This document shows, one piece after another, positions 16,431 to 25,055 of a stretch of 43,425 nt of DNA. The notes under the pieces were generated by a model. That model was not told where the DNA came from, ran no database searches, and was given only the letters and a program-made list of their open reading frames with translations. The DNA is from DAISJD01 sp036821645. GTDB taxonomy: Bacteria > Pseudomonadota > Alphaproteobacteria > ATCC43930 > CGMCC-115725. The stretch spans positions 1 through 43,425 of the forward strand of contig DAISJD010000011.1 in assembly GCA_036821645.1 (NCBI GenBank). Direction: 5' to 3'. The translations under genes and the position numbers were made by a program. The stretch's first letter is position 1. Every line of letters starts with the position of its first letter.

Positions 16431-16877
16431 TCATGTCCAGCGATCGGCCGCTTGATCGTCGCTTGCCTTTGCCGCAACCCAGATCGGCCCCTGGTCGGTC
16501 TCTTCCGATTTCCAGAATGGGGCCTTAGTCTTTAACCAATCGATGAGAAAGGCGCAGGCATCGAGTGCCGCACGGCGATGGGCCGAGGCCGTCAGGACTA
16601 AAACCACGGGATCCCCCGGTTCCAACCGGCCGACGCGATGCAGGATCAAACTGGCATCGAGCGGCCAGCGGGCCCCGGCCTCCGCCTCGATCTCGGCCAA
16701 GAGGCGTTCGGTCATGCCGGGATAATGGTCGAGGGTCATCGCCCGCACCCGGTTCCCGTCGCCGCGCACGAGGCCCAAAAAACTGCCGATCCCGCCCACG
16801 GCACCGGGAGGAAGAGCGGCGATGAAGCGCGCCATTTCCTGACCCGGATCGAACGGCTCGGTTAAAACCCGGATCAT
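16431..16877 (-). CDS. moaE: molybdopterin synthase catalytic subunit MoaE
   Basis: A 148-residue large subunit of molybdopterin synthase, which inserts two sulfurs into precursor Z (cPMP) to make molybdopterin. Recognisable are GSFLGLVRG (31-39), DHYPGM (50-55), HRVGRLEPGDP (80-90) and the active-site lysine region WLKTKAPFWKSEE (114-126), with Lys116, Lys118 and Lys123. The length equals the family's usual size. It follows moaD with a gap of 3 nt and is cytoplasmic. The order moaD-moaE-(small gene) with mobB upstream makes a compact molybdenum cofactor operon. Confidence 0.95.
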   Translation of the reverse strand: MIRVLTEPFDPGQEMARFIAALPPGAVGGIGSFLGLVRGDGNRVRAMTLDHYPGMTERLLAEIEAEAGARWPLDASLILHRVGRLEPGDPVVLVLTASAHRRAALDACAFLIDWLKTKAPFWKSEETDQGPIWVAAKASDDQAADRWT

Positions 16878-16880
16878 CGC

Positions 16881-17132
16881 CTATCCTCCCGTGACCGGTG
16901 GAAACAAGGCCACTTCGTCGTCGGGGCCGATGGGATGATCCAGATTGACATAGGCTTGATTGACGGCAACCCGCACGACGGATCGATCGACGAGGGCTGC
17001 GGCATAGCCCCCGCCCTTGGCTGCCAGATGATCCAGCAAGGCCCCGACCGTCGCGATACCGGGCGGCAAGGCAACCGTCTCGGATGCCCTGCCGATCCGA
17101 TCCCGAACCCAGGCGAAATAAAGCAGGTGCAT
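16881..17132 (-). CDS. moaD: molybdopterin synthase sulfur carrier subunit MoaD
   Basis: An 83-residue ubiquitin-like sulfur carrier. The beta-grasp pattern runs from MHLLYFAWVRDRIG to VALFPPVTGG. The C-terminal Gly-Gly, needed for adenylation and thiocarboxylate formation, is intact, as is VAVNQAYVNLDHPIGPDDEVALFPP before it. MoaD inserts its tail into the MoaE active site. It sits 11 nt after mobB and 3 nt before moaE, so the three are probably co-transcribed. The activating enzyme MoeB is not in the window. Confidence 0.95.
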   Translation of the reverse strand: MHLLYFAWVRDRIGRASETVALPPGIATVGALLDHLAAKGGGYAAALVDRSVVRVAVNQAYVNLDHPIGPDDEVALFPPVTGG

Positions 17133-17143
17133 TGCATAATTCC

Positions 17144-17656
17144 TTAAATATTCATTGCCTTGTCGAGAACGAGATCGGCCAGCGCCTCAAGAGCGTCGGC
17201 CCGATAGCAGGGCAGTGGGCACCCGGCAAGGCGATCATCCGACAAGGCTTCGACCAAGACAAGGGCACAGATCAGCGGATCGTCGGGATAAAGCAGCGGT
17301 TTGCCCAAGGCCGGGCGGATAATTTCCATTTTCGGGTGGGCATGGCGTTTGAACCCTTCGACCAGAACCAGATCGACCGGGCTCATGCGGGCAAGCAGGC
17401 CATCCAGTTCCGTCTCGGGTTCGCCGCGCGCCTCATGCAGCAGCGCCCAGCGGGCGGCCCCGGCAATCATGACCTCGTGCGCCCCGGCGGTGCGATGGCG
17501 ATAACTATCTTTGCCCGGTTGATCGAGGTCGAACGTATGATGCGCGTGTTTGACGGTGGACACGGTGACCCCCCGCGCCACGAGACAGGGGATGAGCCCT
17601 GTCAAGAGGGTGGTTTTGCCGCTGCCGCTCCAGGCGGCGAGACCGAATACGCGCAT
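17144..17656 (-). CDS. mobB: MobB, molybdopterin-guanine dinucleotide synthesis GTPase
   Basis: A 170-residue P-loop protein. The Walker A motif WSGSGKTTL begins at residue 9, then STVKHAHHTFDLDQPGKDS(Y) and the acidic strand VDLVLVEGFKRHAHPKMEI, diagnostic of MobB. MobB helps MobA attach GMP to molybdopterin; mobA is not seen here. ATG 17656 is chosen because GGGGAG precedes it and the family begins MRVFG; the ATG at 17668 would overlap the pgsA stop by 1 nt. It is cytoplasmic and placed between pgsA and moaD on one transcript. Confidence 0.92.
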   Translation of the reverse strand: MRVFGLAAWSGSGKTTLLTGLIPCLVARGVTVSTVKHAHHTFDLDQPGKDSYRHRTAGAHEVMIAGAARWALLHEARGEPETELDGLLARMSPVDLVLVEGFKRHAHPKMEIIRPALGKPLLYPDDPLICALVLVEALSDDRLAGCPLPCYRADALEALADLVLDKAMNI

Positions 17657-17667
17657 GGCACTCCCCA

Positions 17668-18237
17668 TCAGATCCGTTGATCCTCATCGGCCATATGGGC
17701 AAGACCGGCGCGCAGATAATCGTAGCCGGTCACGAAGGTCAATAAGGCCGCAAGCCACAGCATACCTTGGCCGATCGCCGATAAATGCCAGTCGGGCGGC
17801 GTCCCGTCCGCCACGAGCAACGTGCCGAGTGCCGCCATTTGCAGGGCGGTTTTCCATTTGGCGAGCGCACTGACCGGCAGGCTGACCCTAAGGCCGGCCA
17901 GAAACTCGCGCAAGCCCGAGACCAGAATTTCGCGGGCGAGGATAACGAGGGCCGGCAAAATGGCAATCCCGCCCAGATGTTGGAACGCCACCAACATCAT
18001 GAGACAGGCAGCCACCAACAATTTGTCGGCGATCGGATCCAAAAAACGACCGAATGCCGAAACCTGATGATGCCGACGCGCGATATAGCCATCGAGCCAA
18101 TCGGTGACACTCGCATAAGTGAAAAGCCCGCACCCGATCCAGGCGGCAAAGGGCTGCGGCAGGTAAAACGCGCCGATGATGACGGGAATCACGACAATCC
18201 GCGATACGGTCAGTAAATTGGGTAACGTCCAAAGCAT
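17668..18237 (-). CDS. pgsA: phosphatidylglycerophosphate synthase
   Basis: A 189-residue inner-membrane CDP-alcohol phosphatidyltransferase that joins CDP-diacylglycerol and glycerol-3-phosphate, the first committed step to phosphatidylglycerol. The family signature is complete: D46-W-L-D49-G-Y-I-A-R54, then G63, D67 and D71 (GRFLDPIADK). Several hydrophobic helices follow. PNLLTVSRI at the N-terminus and AKWKTALQM are typical of PgsA rather than PssA or Cls-like relatives. ATG 18237 gives the usual MLWTLPNLLT start; in-frame starts at 18285 and 18333 would add an atypical leader. It heads the mobB-moaD-moaE run, with its stop in contact with mobB. Confidence 0.92.
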   Translation of the reverse strand: MLWTLPNLLTVSRIVVIPVIIGAFYLPQPFAAWIGCGLFTYASVTDWLDGYIARRHHQVSAFGRFLDPIADKLLVAACLMMLVAFQHLGGIAILPALVILAREILVSGLREFLAGLRVSLPVSALAKWKTALQMAALGTLLVADGTPPDWHLSAIGQGMLWLAALLTFVTGYDYLRAGLAHMADEDQRI

Positions 18238-18822
18238 CCCATCATCCAAGACAGCCTTGCCGCATCCATCCCGGCCGGGCGGCATCGAAGAGTTATGCCG
18301 CAAAAAACCGAATGTCTCCAGAACGGTTTTCATTGAAAAGAGGCCGAGGCGGCGGTTCCTCGTTGCTGAACCCCGCCGTGCGGGCGACGACCGACCCTTG
18401 TGCGTCGGTTACTCTTGATTCTGGGACAAGGGCATCCGGTATCGATCATCCGGTCGGGGTATGATGCCGTACCCATCCAAGATACATTGCGAATTTTGCC
18501 GTCCCGGAAGAGGAGATATCTGCTCAAAATTGTCATGATAAGATTTTCCATCGTAATTATTTTTTATGCAGCTTGACAGAATCAAATAATATAATAGGTT
18601 GTAAAAAAATGGCTTTTAAGTTCTTTTCAGAAGGTCATCATTAGAAAAATGAGCTTGATTGCGCCGAAATCATCTCTCATTACCAAGGTAATATATGGAT
18701 TTCACCAATTTGCTTATATCCTATAAAACAGAAGATATTGATGCATGTTATGTGCGCGCTATGCGTTGAATTATTGTGTATTTAGGCGACCGTGAACAAG
18801 AACCGGACAAAGGTGCCCTGAC
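18238..18822. other. 585-nt divergent spacer, A+T-rich on the dgt side
   Basis: No credible gene is seen; a 73-codon minus frame (18330-18551) has a random-looking translation. The pgsA side is G+C-rich and holds a 6-bp hairpin accgac/gtcggt (18390-18409). From about 18530 to 18790 the DNA is strongly A+T-rich, unlike its surroundings. It contains TTGACA (18573-18578) and TATAAT (18590-18595), but only 11 nt apart, too close for a normal promoter. The region probably holds divergent promoters for pgsA and dgt. Confidence 0.5.
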
Positions 18823-20274
18823 ATGGAATGGGATAATCTTCTGAATCTCGAACGGTTGGGCAAAACCAATTACCCCCCTGACAAACATCGCCCACCCTAT
18901 CTTCAGGATATGGATCGCATTCTCTTCTCACAACCGTTCCGCAGGCTCGCGAATAAAACGCAAGTTCGGCCTCTTTACGATCATGACCATGTCCATCACC
19001 GCCTGATCCACAGTTTGGAAGTGACCAGTGTCGGTCGGTCCTTGGGCATCGAAGTGGGGGCGTGGCTGGCGGACCGATCGGGTACGATTTCTCCGCCGCC
19101 AATCGACACGATGGCGGGTTTGGTGCAGACGGCTTGTATGGCGCACGATATCGGCAATCCCCCCTTCGGACATGCCGGGGAAGAAGCGATTGCCTCCTGG
19201 TTTCGAGAGAAGTTCGACAAGCCGACGGGTATCCTGGCGGAGATCCCAGAAGAACAGCGGCATGAGTTCAAAGCCTTCGAGGGGAATGCGCAAGGGTTTC
19301 GAATTTTGGCGCGGACCGAAATGTACAAAAACGAAGGGGGATTGCGTCTCTGTCTCGCCAGCCTCGGCGCCTTTACGAAATACCCGGTTTCCGCCAATAT
19401 CAAAAAGCAAATCGGCGAGGCTGGCACCGTTGGGGGGAAAAAATATATCGGCCTAAAGAAATATGGTTTCTTCGAAAATGACGTACCAATATTTCAAAAT
19501 ATCGCGGATAGACTGGGACTTGTTAGTCGAGAGGTCGTAAATACCGATGGGAAGTTGATTGGTTCCTGGTGGTCACGCCATCCTTTGACCTTCTTGATGG
19601 AAGCGGCGGATGATATTTGCTATAACATCATGGACCTTGAGGATGCCTATATTGCCGGTGATGTTTCATCCGGGCAGGTCATCGAATTGCTCCAGGGTCT
19701 GGCAAAAAAGCGAGATCCAAGCGACCGTCAGGCCCAACAAGGAACCGAGATTGCGCTCGCGCAGGCTGATGGGGCTGTCGCATCGCGAAGCAGCCCCCAG
19801 GCCCATCAAGAAGCCGAGGCCGATCGTGTGTCAAGGGCCAGGGCTTTGGCCATCGGGGGGGCAATCTCGGCCTGTGTGGAGGCGTTCACGGAAAACTATC
19901 ATGGGATTATGGCGGGAACTTTCAATAGTTCCTTGATAGAAGAATCAAGTCAGAAAAAAATATTTGAAGAAATTGAGAAGTTCTCAAAAAATCAGATTTT
20001 CAAAGCCCGAAAAAAAACAGAGTTAGAAATCTATGGTCGCAACGTTATTTATCGTCTCTTGAATGGTCTTTTGCCTTTGCTTGATGAGGCGTGTCGCGTC
20101 AACTGGAAAACAGAGGCGCTGAGCTCCTATCATAACCAAGTCGCCAGGGCGCTTGAATTTCCGGTCGATTCTTTCGACAATGCTTACGATGCTTTGCATG
20201 CATTGACCGACTTCGTTTCCGGGACGACAGACAGGTATGCCGTGAAAGTCGCCGACATGTTCGGTGGGGGCTAA
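18823..20274 (+). CDS. dgt: Dgt-type dNTP triphosphohydrolase
   Basis: A 483-residue HD-domain enzyme that splits dGTP or other dNTPs to nucleoside and triphosphate. Visible metal and catalytic residues are His63 (RLIHSLEV), His108-Asp109 (MAHDIGNPPFGHAGEE), His117 and Glu120, and a later acidic MEAADDICYNIMDLEDAY. QPFRRLANKTQV near residue 37 is typical of the family. A Gln/Ala-rich stretch (about 295-330) looks like a linker insertion. AAAGG lies 9 nt before the ATG. The gene stands alone with an A+T-rich upstream region and ends beside the 3' end of tRNA-Gln. Housekeeping dNTP control is one reading; dGTPases are also known anti-phage genes, and the context does not decide. Confidence 0.9.
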   Translation: MEWDNLLNLERLGKTNYPPDKHRPPYLQDMDRILFSQPFRRLANKTQVRPLYDHDHVHHRLIHSLEVTSVGRSLGIEVGAWLADRSGTISPPPIDTMAGLVQTACMAHDIGNPPFGHAGEEAIASWFREKFDKPTGILAEIPEEQRHEFKAFEGNAQGFRILARTEMYKNEGGLRLCLASLGAFTKYPVSANIKKQIGEAGTVGGKKYIGLKKYGFFENDVPIFQNIADRLGLVSREVVNTDGKLIGSWWSRHPLTFLMEAADDICYNIMDLEDAYIAGDVSSGQVIELLQGLAKKRDPSDRQAQQGTEIALAQADGAVASRSSPQAHQEAEADRVSRARALAIGGAISACVEAFTENYHGIMAGTFNSSLIEESSQKKIFEEIEKFSKNQIFKARKKTELEIYGRNVIYRLLNGLLPLLDEACRVNWKTEALSSYHNQVARALEFPVDSFDNAYDALHALTDFVSGTTDRYAVKVADMFGGG

Positions 20275-20379
20275 TGTGGAAGTCGGAATCCAATAGTCCG
20301 TACAAACGCCAGGATTTATTGCGAGCAAGCGGTGTATTACTCGCATTTAATCGTGTTTAGTCGCAAAAGAATCTGTATT

Positions 20380-20400
20380 CGACAATTTTTGTCGGATTTT
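20380..20400 (+). terminator. intrinsic terminator after dgt
   Basis: Arms cgacaa (20380-20385) and ttgtcg (20389-20394) form a 6-bp stem with a 3-nt loop, followed by GATTTTT. It is 105 nt past the dgt stop and just before the tRNA-Gln 3' end. Upstream are three near-repeats of 10 nt: tcgcatttaa, tcgtgtttag and tcgcaaaaga (20341-20370). Confidence 0.6.
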
Positions 20401-20413
20401 TGGGAAAAATGAA

Positions 20414-20488
20414 TGGTTGGGGCGGGAGGGATCGAACCTCCGAATGGCGGAATCAAAATCCGCTGCCTTACCGCTTGGCTACGCCCCA
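20414..20488 (-). tRNA. tRNA-Gln (anticodon TTG)
   Basis: A 75-nt cloverleaf with encoded CCA on the minus strand. The acceptor TGGGGCG (20488-20482) pairs with CGCCCCA. The anticodon stem GCGGA/TCCGC closes the loop ttTTGat, and the T arm holds GGTTCGATCC. TTG reads CAA and CAG glutamine codons. The 3' end faces dgt. Confidence 0.97.
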
Positions 20489-20545
20489 ACAAACCTCAGC
20501 GAGGGACCGGAGATATAACCGTCCTTTTCGCCGGATTCAAGTGAT

Positions 20546-21442
20546 TTATTGCGCGATCAACTGTGTCGCAATCGCCCACCAGCCGTGTGTTGCAAGGATG
20601 GCAGCGGCGGCATCTGCGTCTGCGGCTGTGTCGAAGAGGGCAAAACAGGTAGCACCGCTGCCGCTCATCCGGGCAAGGCGGGCGCCAGGCAATGCGGCGA
20701 GGCGGTCCAGGATCTCAGCGATGGCCGGCACATGGTCGATTGCGGCGGCCGTCAGATCGTTCGGATAGGGGGCTAGCCGCTCGGCAAGGGAGGCGGCGTC
20801 GGATGGTGGCGCGGATTGGAAAAAATCGGGGCCGTTCGGCACGGAAAACGGCCCGCGCCGCGCCTTGAACACGGCCGGTGTCGCAAGGCCGATCCCCGGA
20901 TTGACCAGAACGATCGGACAGGGCGGCAAGGCTGCAATCCGTGTGACGCGATCCCCGATCCCCTGAAGCCGGGCGGCATGGGCGGCAAGACAGACGGGGA
21001 CATCGGCACCCAAGGCAAGACCGATCCGGGCGAGATCGGACGGGTCCGGGTCGATCCGCCAGAGTGCGCAGAGTGCCGACAGCGTTGCCGCAGCGTCGCT
21101 CGACCCGCCGCCGATGCCTGAGGCGATGGGCAGGCGCTTGACGAGGTGTATCGCCGCCCCGGCCTCAATGCCTGCGGCCTCGGCAAGCGACCGGGCGGCG
21201 CGCATGACCAGATTGTCGCGATGATCGCCCCCGAGCGCGTCGGCAAACGGCCCCGTTACCGTAAGGCTCAGCACCGGTGCCGGGGCGACCGATACGGTAT
21301 CGCCATAGGCCGTGAAGGCAACCAAGGAATCCAGCAGGTGATACCCATCGTCCCGACGCCCTACCACTTGCAAGGTCAGGTTCAATTTGGCCGGTGCCGG
21401 TCGGCTGATCGGCGGGTCGCAGGGACGAGAAGAAACGGACAT
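20546..21442 (-). CDS. ispE: IspE, 4-diphosphocytidyl-2-C-methylerythritol kinase
   Basis: A 298-residue GHMP kinase of the MEP isoprenoid pathway, phosphorylating the 2-hydroxyl of CDP-methylerythritol with ATP. Signature parts are PAPAKLNLTLQVVGRRDDGYH (Lys19 in the active site), the glycine-rich ATP loop LPIASGIGGGSSDAAA (104-119) and ALGADVPV with the catalytic Asp147. The C-terminal ARMSGSGATCFALF is also typical. Cytoplasmic and full length. ATG 21442 with CCAGG upstream is chosen; a longer frame to 21508 would add 22 residues unlike the family. The minus-strand TPR gene lies 141 nt upstream of it, with no clear terminator between. Confidence 0.95.
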   Translation of the reverse strand: MSVSSRPCDPPISRPAPAKLNLTLQVVGRRDDGYHLLDSLVAFTAYGDTVSVAPAPVLSLTVTGPFADALGGDHRDNLVMRAARSLAEAAGIEAGAAIHLVKRLPIASGIGGGSSDAAATLSALCALWRIDPDPSDLARIGLALGADVPVCLAAHAARLQGIGDRVTRIAALPPCPIVLVNPGIGLATPAVFKARRGPFSVPNGPDFFQSAPPSDAASLAERLAPYPNDLTAAAIDHVPAIAEILDRLAALPGARLARMSGSGATCFALFDTAADADAAAAILATHGWWAIATQLIAQ

Positions 21443-21583
21443 CGGAACCTGGGCCGAAAAAAGAAAGAAACGAACCGCCCAGAGGAGCGATCCAGATAGG
21501 TGGGACAATACCCGGCAAGATGCGGGCGAGACACTTACCAGTCCGCCTGCGTCTTGCCCAGGTGTTTTAGCATGGATCCATCG

Positions 21584-23338
21584 CTAAAGTGCCGTTTTGC
21601 CGCCTTTGCGCGGGGGCGGTGATTGGAGTTTCGCCTTGATCGCCGTTTCCTGCTGCGGGGTTAGTTTCAAGGTCAAGGCCCGTTTCCATTGCAATTGGGC
21701 TTCTTCCTTGCGACCGATTTGCCAATAGACATCACCCAGATGGTCGTTGATTTCCGCCTCCGACGGGCGCAGTTCCACGGCTTTTTCGAGATTGATCTGG
21801 GCATTTTTATAGTCGCCGAGCCGATAATAGGCCCAGCCGAGCGAATCGATGATTTCGCCGTCGTTCGGACGTTCCTTCACCGCCTGTTTGATCATGTCGA
21901 GGGCTTCGGGCAATTTTTCCCCTCGGTCGATCAGGCTATAGCCCAGATAATTGAGGATGGAAGGCTGGCCCGGTTTCAAACTGAGGGCGCGGCGCAGGTC
22001 GATATCGGCCGCCGCGAAATTGCCGCTGCGCTCCTTGGCGATGCCGCGACTGAAATGGAGGATCCAAAGCCGGGCCGGGTGGCTCTTTTCGGCGCGCAGG
22101 ATGGCCTCGTCGTAAAACGGGATGGCCTCGGCATAGGATTCTTTGGCGCGCAGCAGGTCGGCCAAGGCTTCGGCCGCGTCGGCATTGTTCGGCCGTTCCG
22201 CAATCATCGCCCGCAGATCGGTCTCGGATCCTGCCGCATCGCCGATTTGGTTTTTGAGCGCCGCCACCCGCAGGCGGGCGGTCCATCCCAAAGCCGAGGC
22301 GGGATCGACCGCTTGATAAGAGGCCAGGGCCGCGATGGTGCGTTGGTCGGTTTCCTGGGCCTCGGCCAAAATCAGGCGGGCAAGGGTGAAGCTTGGATCG
22401 ATGGCGAGGCTGAGTTGGGCGTGAATGATCGTTGCATCGACGGCATCGGGGCTGTTTAGAATGCTGGCGATATCGAAGAAGGCTTCGCTCAAGCCCGCAC
22501 TGGCCGTGGCGATGAGCGGGGCGGGTATCCCCTTGGGGGTGCGGGCCAGGGCGATGTCGCCACCGCGTTCTGAGGTGTTGAATTTTTCGTAAAGGGCGTC
22601 GGCCTCGGCGGTCTTGCCGGTGCGTTCTAGAAAATTGCCGATGATTTGGCTGAACCGAAGAAAGGCCGGGCCGTTATTTTGTGCGGCGAGATAGGCGGCT
22701 GCGGCCTCGTCCGTACGGCCCGCTACATCCAAAATGAGGCCGCGATGCAGATGTTTCAGCGGGGCGAGTTCGGGGGCCTCGCCAAATCCGCCGAGTTCGG
22801 CAAGGGCGGCGTCGGTATGGTTGCGCGCGACTTCGCACCAGGCGCGCAGCAGACTGCCCGAAAAACGCAAGAACCCCTCGCGCGGCAATTGCTGAGCTGC
22901 GGCCAGTGCTGCGTCGGGCTTGCCCGCCTTCAGGAGAAGGGTGCCCTTGATCAGAGTGCCGGCGGCATTATCGGGGCTTAGGGCAAGGACCCGGTCGGCC
23001 AAGGGACCGGCGATATCGAAATGCCCCTCATTCGCCGCGAGCAACATGATGCGGTTCAAAATCTCGGGATTGTTCGGATCGACGCCGAGTGCCGCCTGAT
23101 AGAGGGCGATGGCGGTTTTATAGTCTTTTTGGTCCTGGGCGAAACGCCCGTTGAGATAGGCGCTGAAGCCGTCGGGCGATTGGGCTTCCGGCGGCACGGC
23201 CAGAGTCGGTACCGGGATTGCGGCAGGCATGGGGCTGGCGGCGCAGCCGGCAAGGGCGATCACCGCCAGAAATGCGATGAGACTGACGGAGTGATTCCAC
23301 CGGCGGAAACGAGGCTGCTGTGTAATCGCGTGCGACAT
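21584..23338 (-). CDS. TPR-repeat lipoprotein
   Basis: A 584-residue exported protein. A basic start and hydrophobic stretch lead to the lipobox IALAGC, so Cys32 is the likely lipidated residue. A proline/alanine linker follows, then many tetratricopeptide repeats: clear units are YKTAIALYQAALGVDPNNPE near the start, and YAEAIPFYDEAIL, AAADIDLRRALSLKPGQPS, LPEALDMIKQAVKERPNDGE and YKNAQINLEKAVELRPSEAE near the end. Such proteins scaffold envelope complexes. Upstream of ispE, this type of TPR protein is common in alphaproteobacteria. ATG 23338 is preferred to an in-frame GTG at 23368. Its exact role is unknown. Confidence 0.88.
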   Translation of the reverse strand: MSHAITQQPRFRRWNHSVSLIAFLAVIALAGCAASPMPAAIPVPTLAVPPEAQSPDGFSAYLNGRFAQDQKDYKTAIALYQAALGVDPNNPEILNRIMLLAANEGHFDIAGPLADRVLALSPDNAAGTLIKGTLLLKAGKPDAALAAAQQLPREGFLRFSGSLLRAWCEVARNHTDAALAELGGFGEAPELAPLKHLHRGLILDVAGRTDEAAAAYLAAQNNGPAFLRFSQIIGNFLERTGKTAEADALYEKFNTSERGGDIALARTPKGIPAPLIATASAGLSEAFFDIASILNSPDAVDATIIHAQLSLAIDPSFTLARLILAEAQETDQRTIAALASYQAVDPASALGWTARLRVAALKNQIGDAAGSETDLRAMIAERPNNADAAEALADLLRAKESYAEAIPFYDEAILRAEKSHPARLWILHFSRGIAKERSGNFAAADIDLRRALSLKPGQPSILNYLGYSLIDRGEKLPEALDMIKQAVKERPNDGEIIDSLGWAYYRLGDYKNAQINLEKAVELRPSEAEINDHLGDVYWQIGRKEEAQLQWKRALTLKLTPQQETAIKAKLQSPPPRKGGKTAL

Positions 23339-23457
23339 TCGGCTGACCTGCCCTGCTAATTCTTTCACGCAGAAGCTTAACAGCAGATGGCGATAGACTG
23401 CTAGCGCATCTTCGCAAAGGGATTGGGTGCGGGCCGCTGATGGCGCGCGGATCAGGC

Positions 23458-24924
23458 TTACGCAATGCGGGCAGTCCGCCGCGATAGGGTTTCGAAGAAT
23501 TTCGGATTGGCGAGATCGCGCCGGTCGAAGATCGGGGTAAAGGCGGGGCCAAGGCGATAGGAATCATGGGTGATAAAATGCCCCTGATGCTGGACGACCC
23601 CTTGAATCCATTGTTTCAGATAGATCGCATCGCGACTGAGCCGCTGTGCCTCGGCCCCGTAATGGGCGACCTGCGTCGGGGACATTTCATGCAGAGAACT
23701 GATCGAAATCAGGATATCGAGACCCTGGTCGGGTAGTGTTGCGATTTGATCCGGGGTGAAAAAGGCAAAACGTGCCTCGGCCAATTCTTCTGCGATTGCG
23801 TTGAAATCCGAGAATGGGCGAAAGTGGAAAATCTTTTCGTCGGGAAACAGTGATTCGAGATACCATTGCGACAGGGCCAGTGTCGGCGGGATGTCGATGA
23901 TCCAATAACGGGCCCTGGTCAGTTTGCCGAAAACCCAGGCAAGCCTGCCGTAACCCGCGCCGAGTTCGGCGATGATCGGCTGGTCCCGGCAATCGAGGCC
24001 GACCCCATCGGCAATGGCGAGAAATTCGCGGTAAGAATTGGCAAGATCCTGCGAGATGTATCGGCCTTGCCGCAACAGGGGGACGGGCGAGCCCAGCATC
24101 GGTTCTTCCAGCGTATGCAAAAGCCCGCGCGTGTCGCCTGCCAAGGCTAATTCCCACAAGAGTCCGGTGTAAAGCTTGAAGGTCTCGGCCGCCCGTTGGT
24201 TTGGAAAGAGCGATGGATCGGGCAAAATATTGAGCAACGGTTCGATCGCATGATGGGTGGGCCACAGCTCGATCAGGCGATCGACAAGGTAATTATCCAT
24301 ATCGAAGGCGTTCAATTGGAAATATTCTTGATTGATCGTGCTTTTGAACCTGCCGACGCCGTAACGTGCCAGTTGATCGCGATGGTGGCGCGCATAATGA
24401 CCCCAATGAATATCGGGGTGGTAAAGACCGGGAGCCGCCTCAAGGGCCGCAACCATCCGATCATGGGCGGCAAGAACCGTCCGGGTCTCGGCATCTTGAG
24501 CCGCGCAGACGGGATCGGGAAGGGTGATATAGGCTTGATGCTCGATGGTTTCAGCCGCACTTTTGGTGCGGCTCGGCGGTAAGGCGTCGGCGGCGGGGCG
24601 CGGGGCGACCGCGCGAAAAACGGTGAAAGGGCCGTAGGTTGCGATCCGGTCGGCGATGGCGGAGAAGGCTTCGGAAAAAATCACGATGATCGTGGTGGCG
24701 GGATCTTCGTCGATCAGCATTTCGGGCCCGTAGATCCGCAGACCTTGAATAAGCGCGCCCATGCGATCGGGACGAGGGTCGATCATATAGTCGATTTTGA
24801 GGGGCAGTGACGGCCATGCCGTGTAGAACCCGCTGCCTGTGCCCCATCCGACGAGTTTTGGGTGTGGGCCGTGCATGGCGGTCATGGCCGTGCGCGCTTC
24901 GAGCGAAAAAATACTGGGAATCAT
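23458..24924 (-). CDS. putative sugar O-methyltransferase
   Basis: A 488-residue protein whose C-terminal two thirds fit the putative sugar O-methyltransferase family. Seen are HWGHYARHHRDQL, FKSTINQEYFQ and the SAM-binding PIIAELGAGYGRLAWVF, then YWIIDIPPTLALSQWYLE and DILISISSLHEMS. The family is linked to methylation of surface glycans. The first about 165 residues form an extra domain with VGWGTGSGFYTAWPSLPLKIDYMIDP and TTIIVIFSEAFSAIADRI, which reads as a small Rossmann-like region, possibly a sugar-nucleotide or partner-binding module. No polysaccharide operon adjoins it. The upstream DNA is extremely A+T-rich. Confidence 0.78.
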   Translation of the reverse strand: MIPSIFSLEARTAMTAMHGPHPKLVGWGTGSGFYTAWPSLPLKIDYMIDPRPDRMGALIQGLRIYGPEMLIDEDPATTIIVIFSEAFSAIADRIATYGPFTVFRAVAPRPAADALPPSRTKSAAETIEHQAYITLPDPVCAAQDAETRTVLAAHDRMVAALEAAPGLYHPDIHWGHYARHHRDQLARYGVGRFKSTINQEYFQLNAFDMDNYLVDRLIELWPTHHAIEPLLNILPDPSLFPNQRAAETFKLYTGLLWELALAGDTRGLLHTLEEPMLGSPVPLLRQGRYISQDLANSYREFLAIADGVGLDCRDQPIIAELGAGYGRLAWVFGKLTRARYWIIDIPPTLALSQWYLESLFPDEKIFHFRPFSDFNAIAEELAEARFAFFTPDQIATLPDQGLDILISISSLHEMSPTQVAHYGAEAQRLSRDAIYLKQWIQGVVQHQGHFITHDSYRLGPAFTPIFDRRDLANPKFFETLSRRTARIA

Positions 24925-24939
24925 CTTAGAATCCCCGAT

Positions 24940-25055
24940 TTCTATAATATGCGAGAATATTAATGTTTGAGAAAAATATTAAAATAATCTTTATTTTTAT
25001 TATTAATTTTTTTAATATCGTTGATGTTAATATTGATGATAATAATTATTTCTAT
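24940..25055. other. very A+T-rich spacer
   Basis: About 110 bases between two minus-strand genes are almost only A and T, with repeated AATATT and TTATT words. Transcription on the minus strand leaves the transporter gene and then enters the methyltransferase gene, so this may serve both as an end signal and as a promoter. No definite box or hairpin can be assigned within such low-complexity DNA. Confidence 0.45.

Noticed and set aside
18330..18551. 73-residue minus-strand frame before pgsA
   Set aside because: No ribosome binding site and an Arg/Gly-rich random-looking translation running through spacer DNA.
18573..18595. TTGACA and TATAAT upstream of dgt as a sigma-70 promoter
   Set aside because: The boxes are only 11 nt apart, well below the usual 16-18, and the region is so A+T-rich that TATAAT occurs easily.
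18238..20488. Mobile island with a duplicated tRNA-Gln end
   Set aside because: No repeat of the tRNA-Gln 3' end was visible in the pgsA-dgt spacer, and no integrase gene lies in the region.
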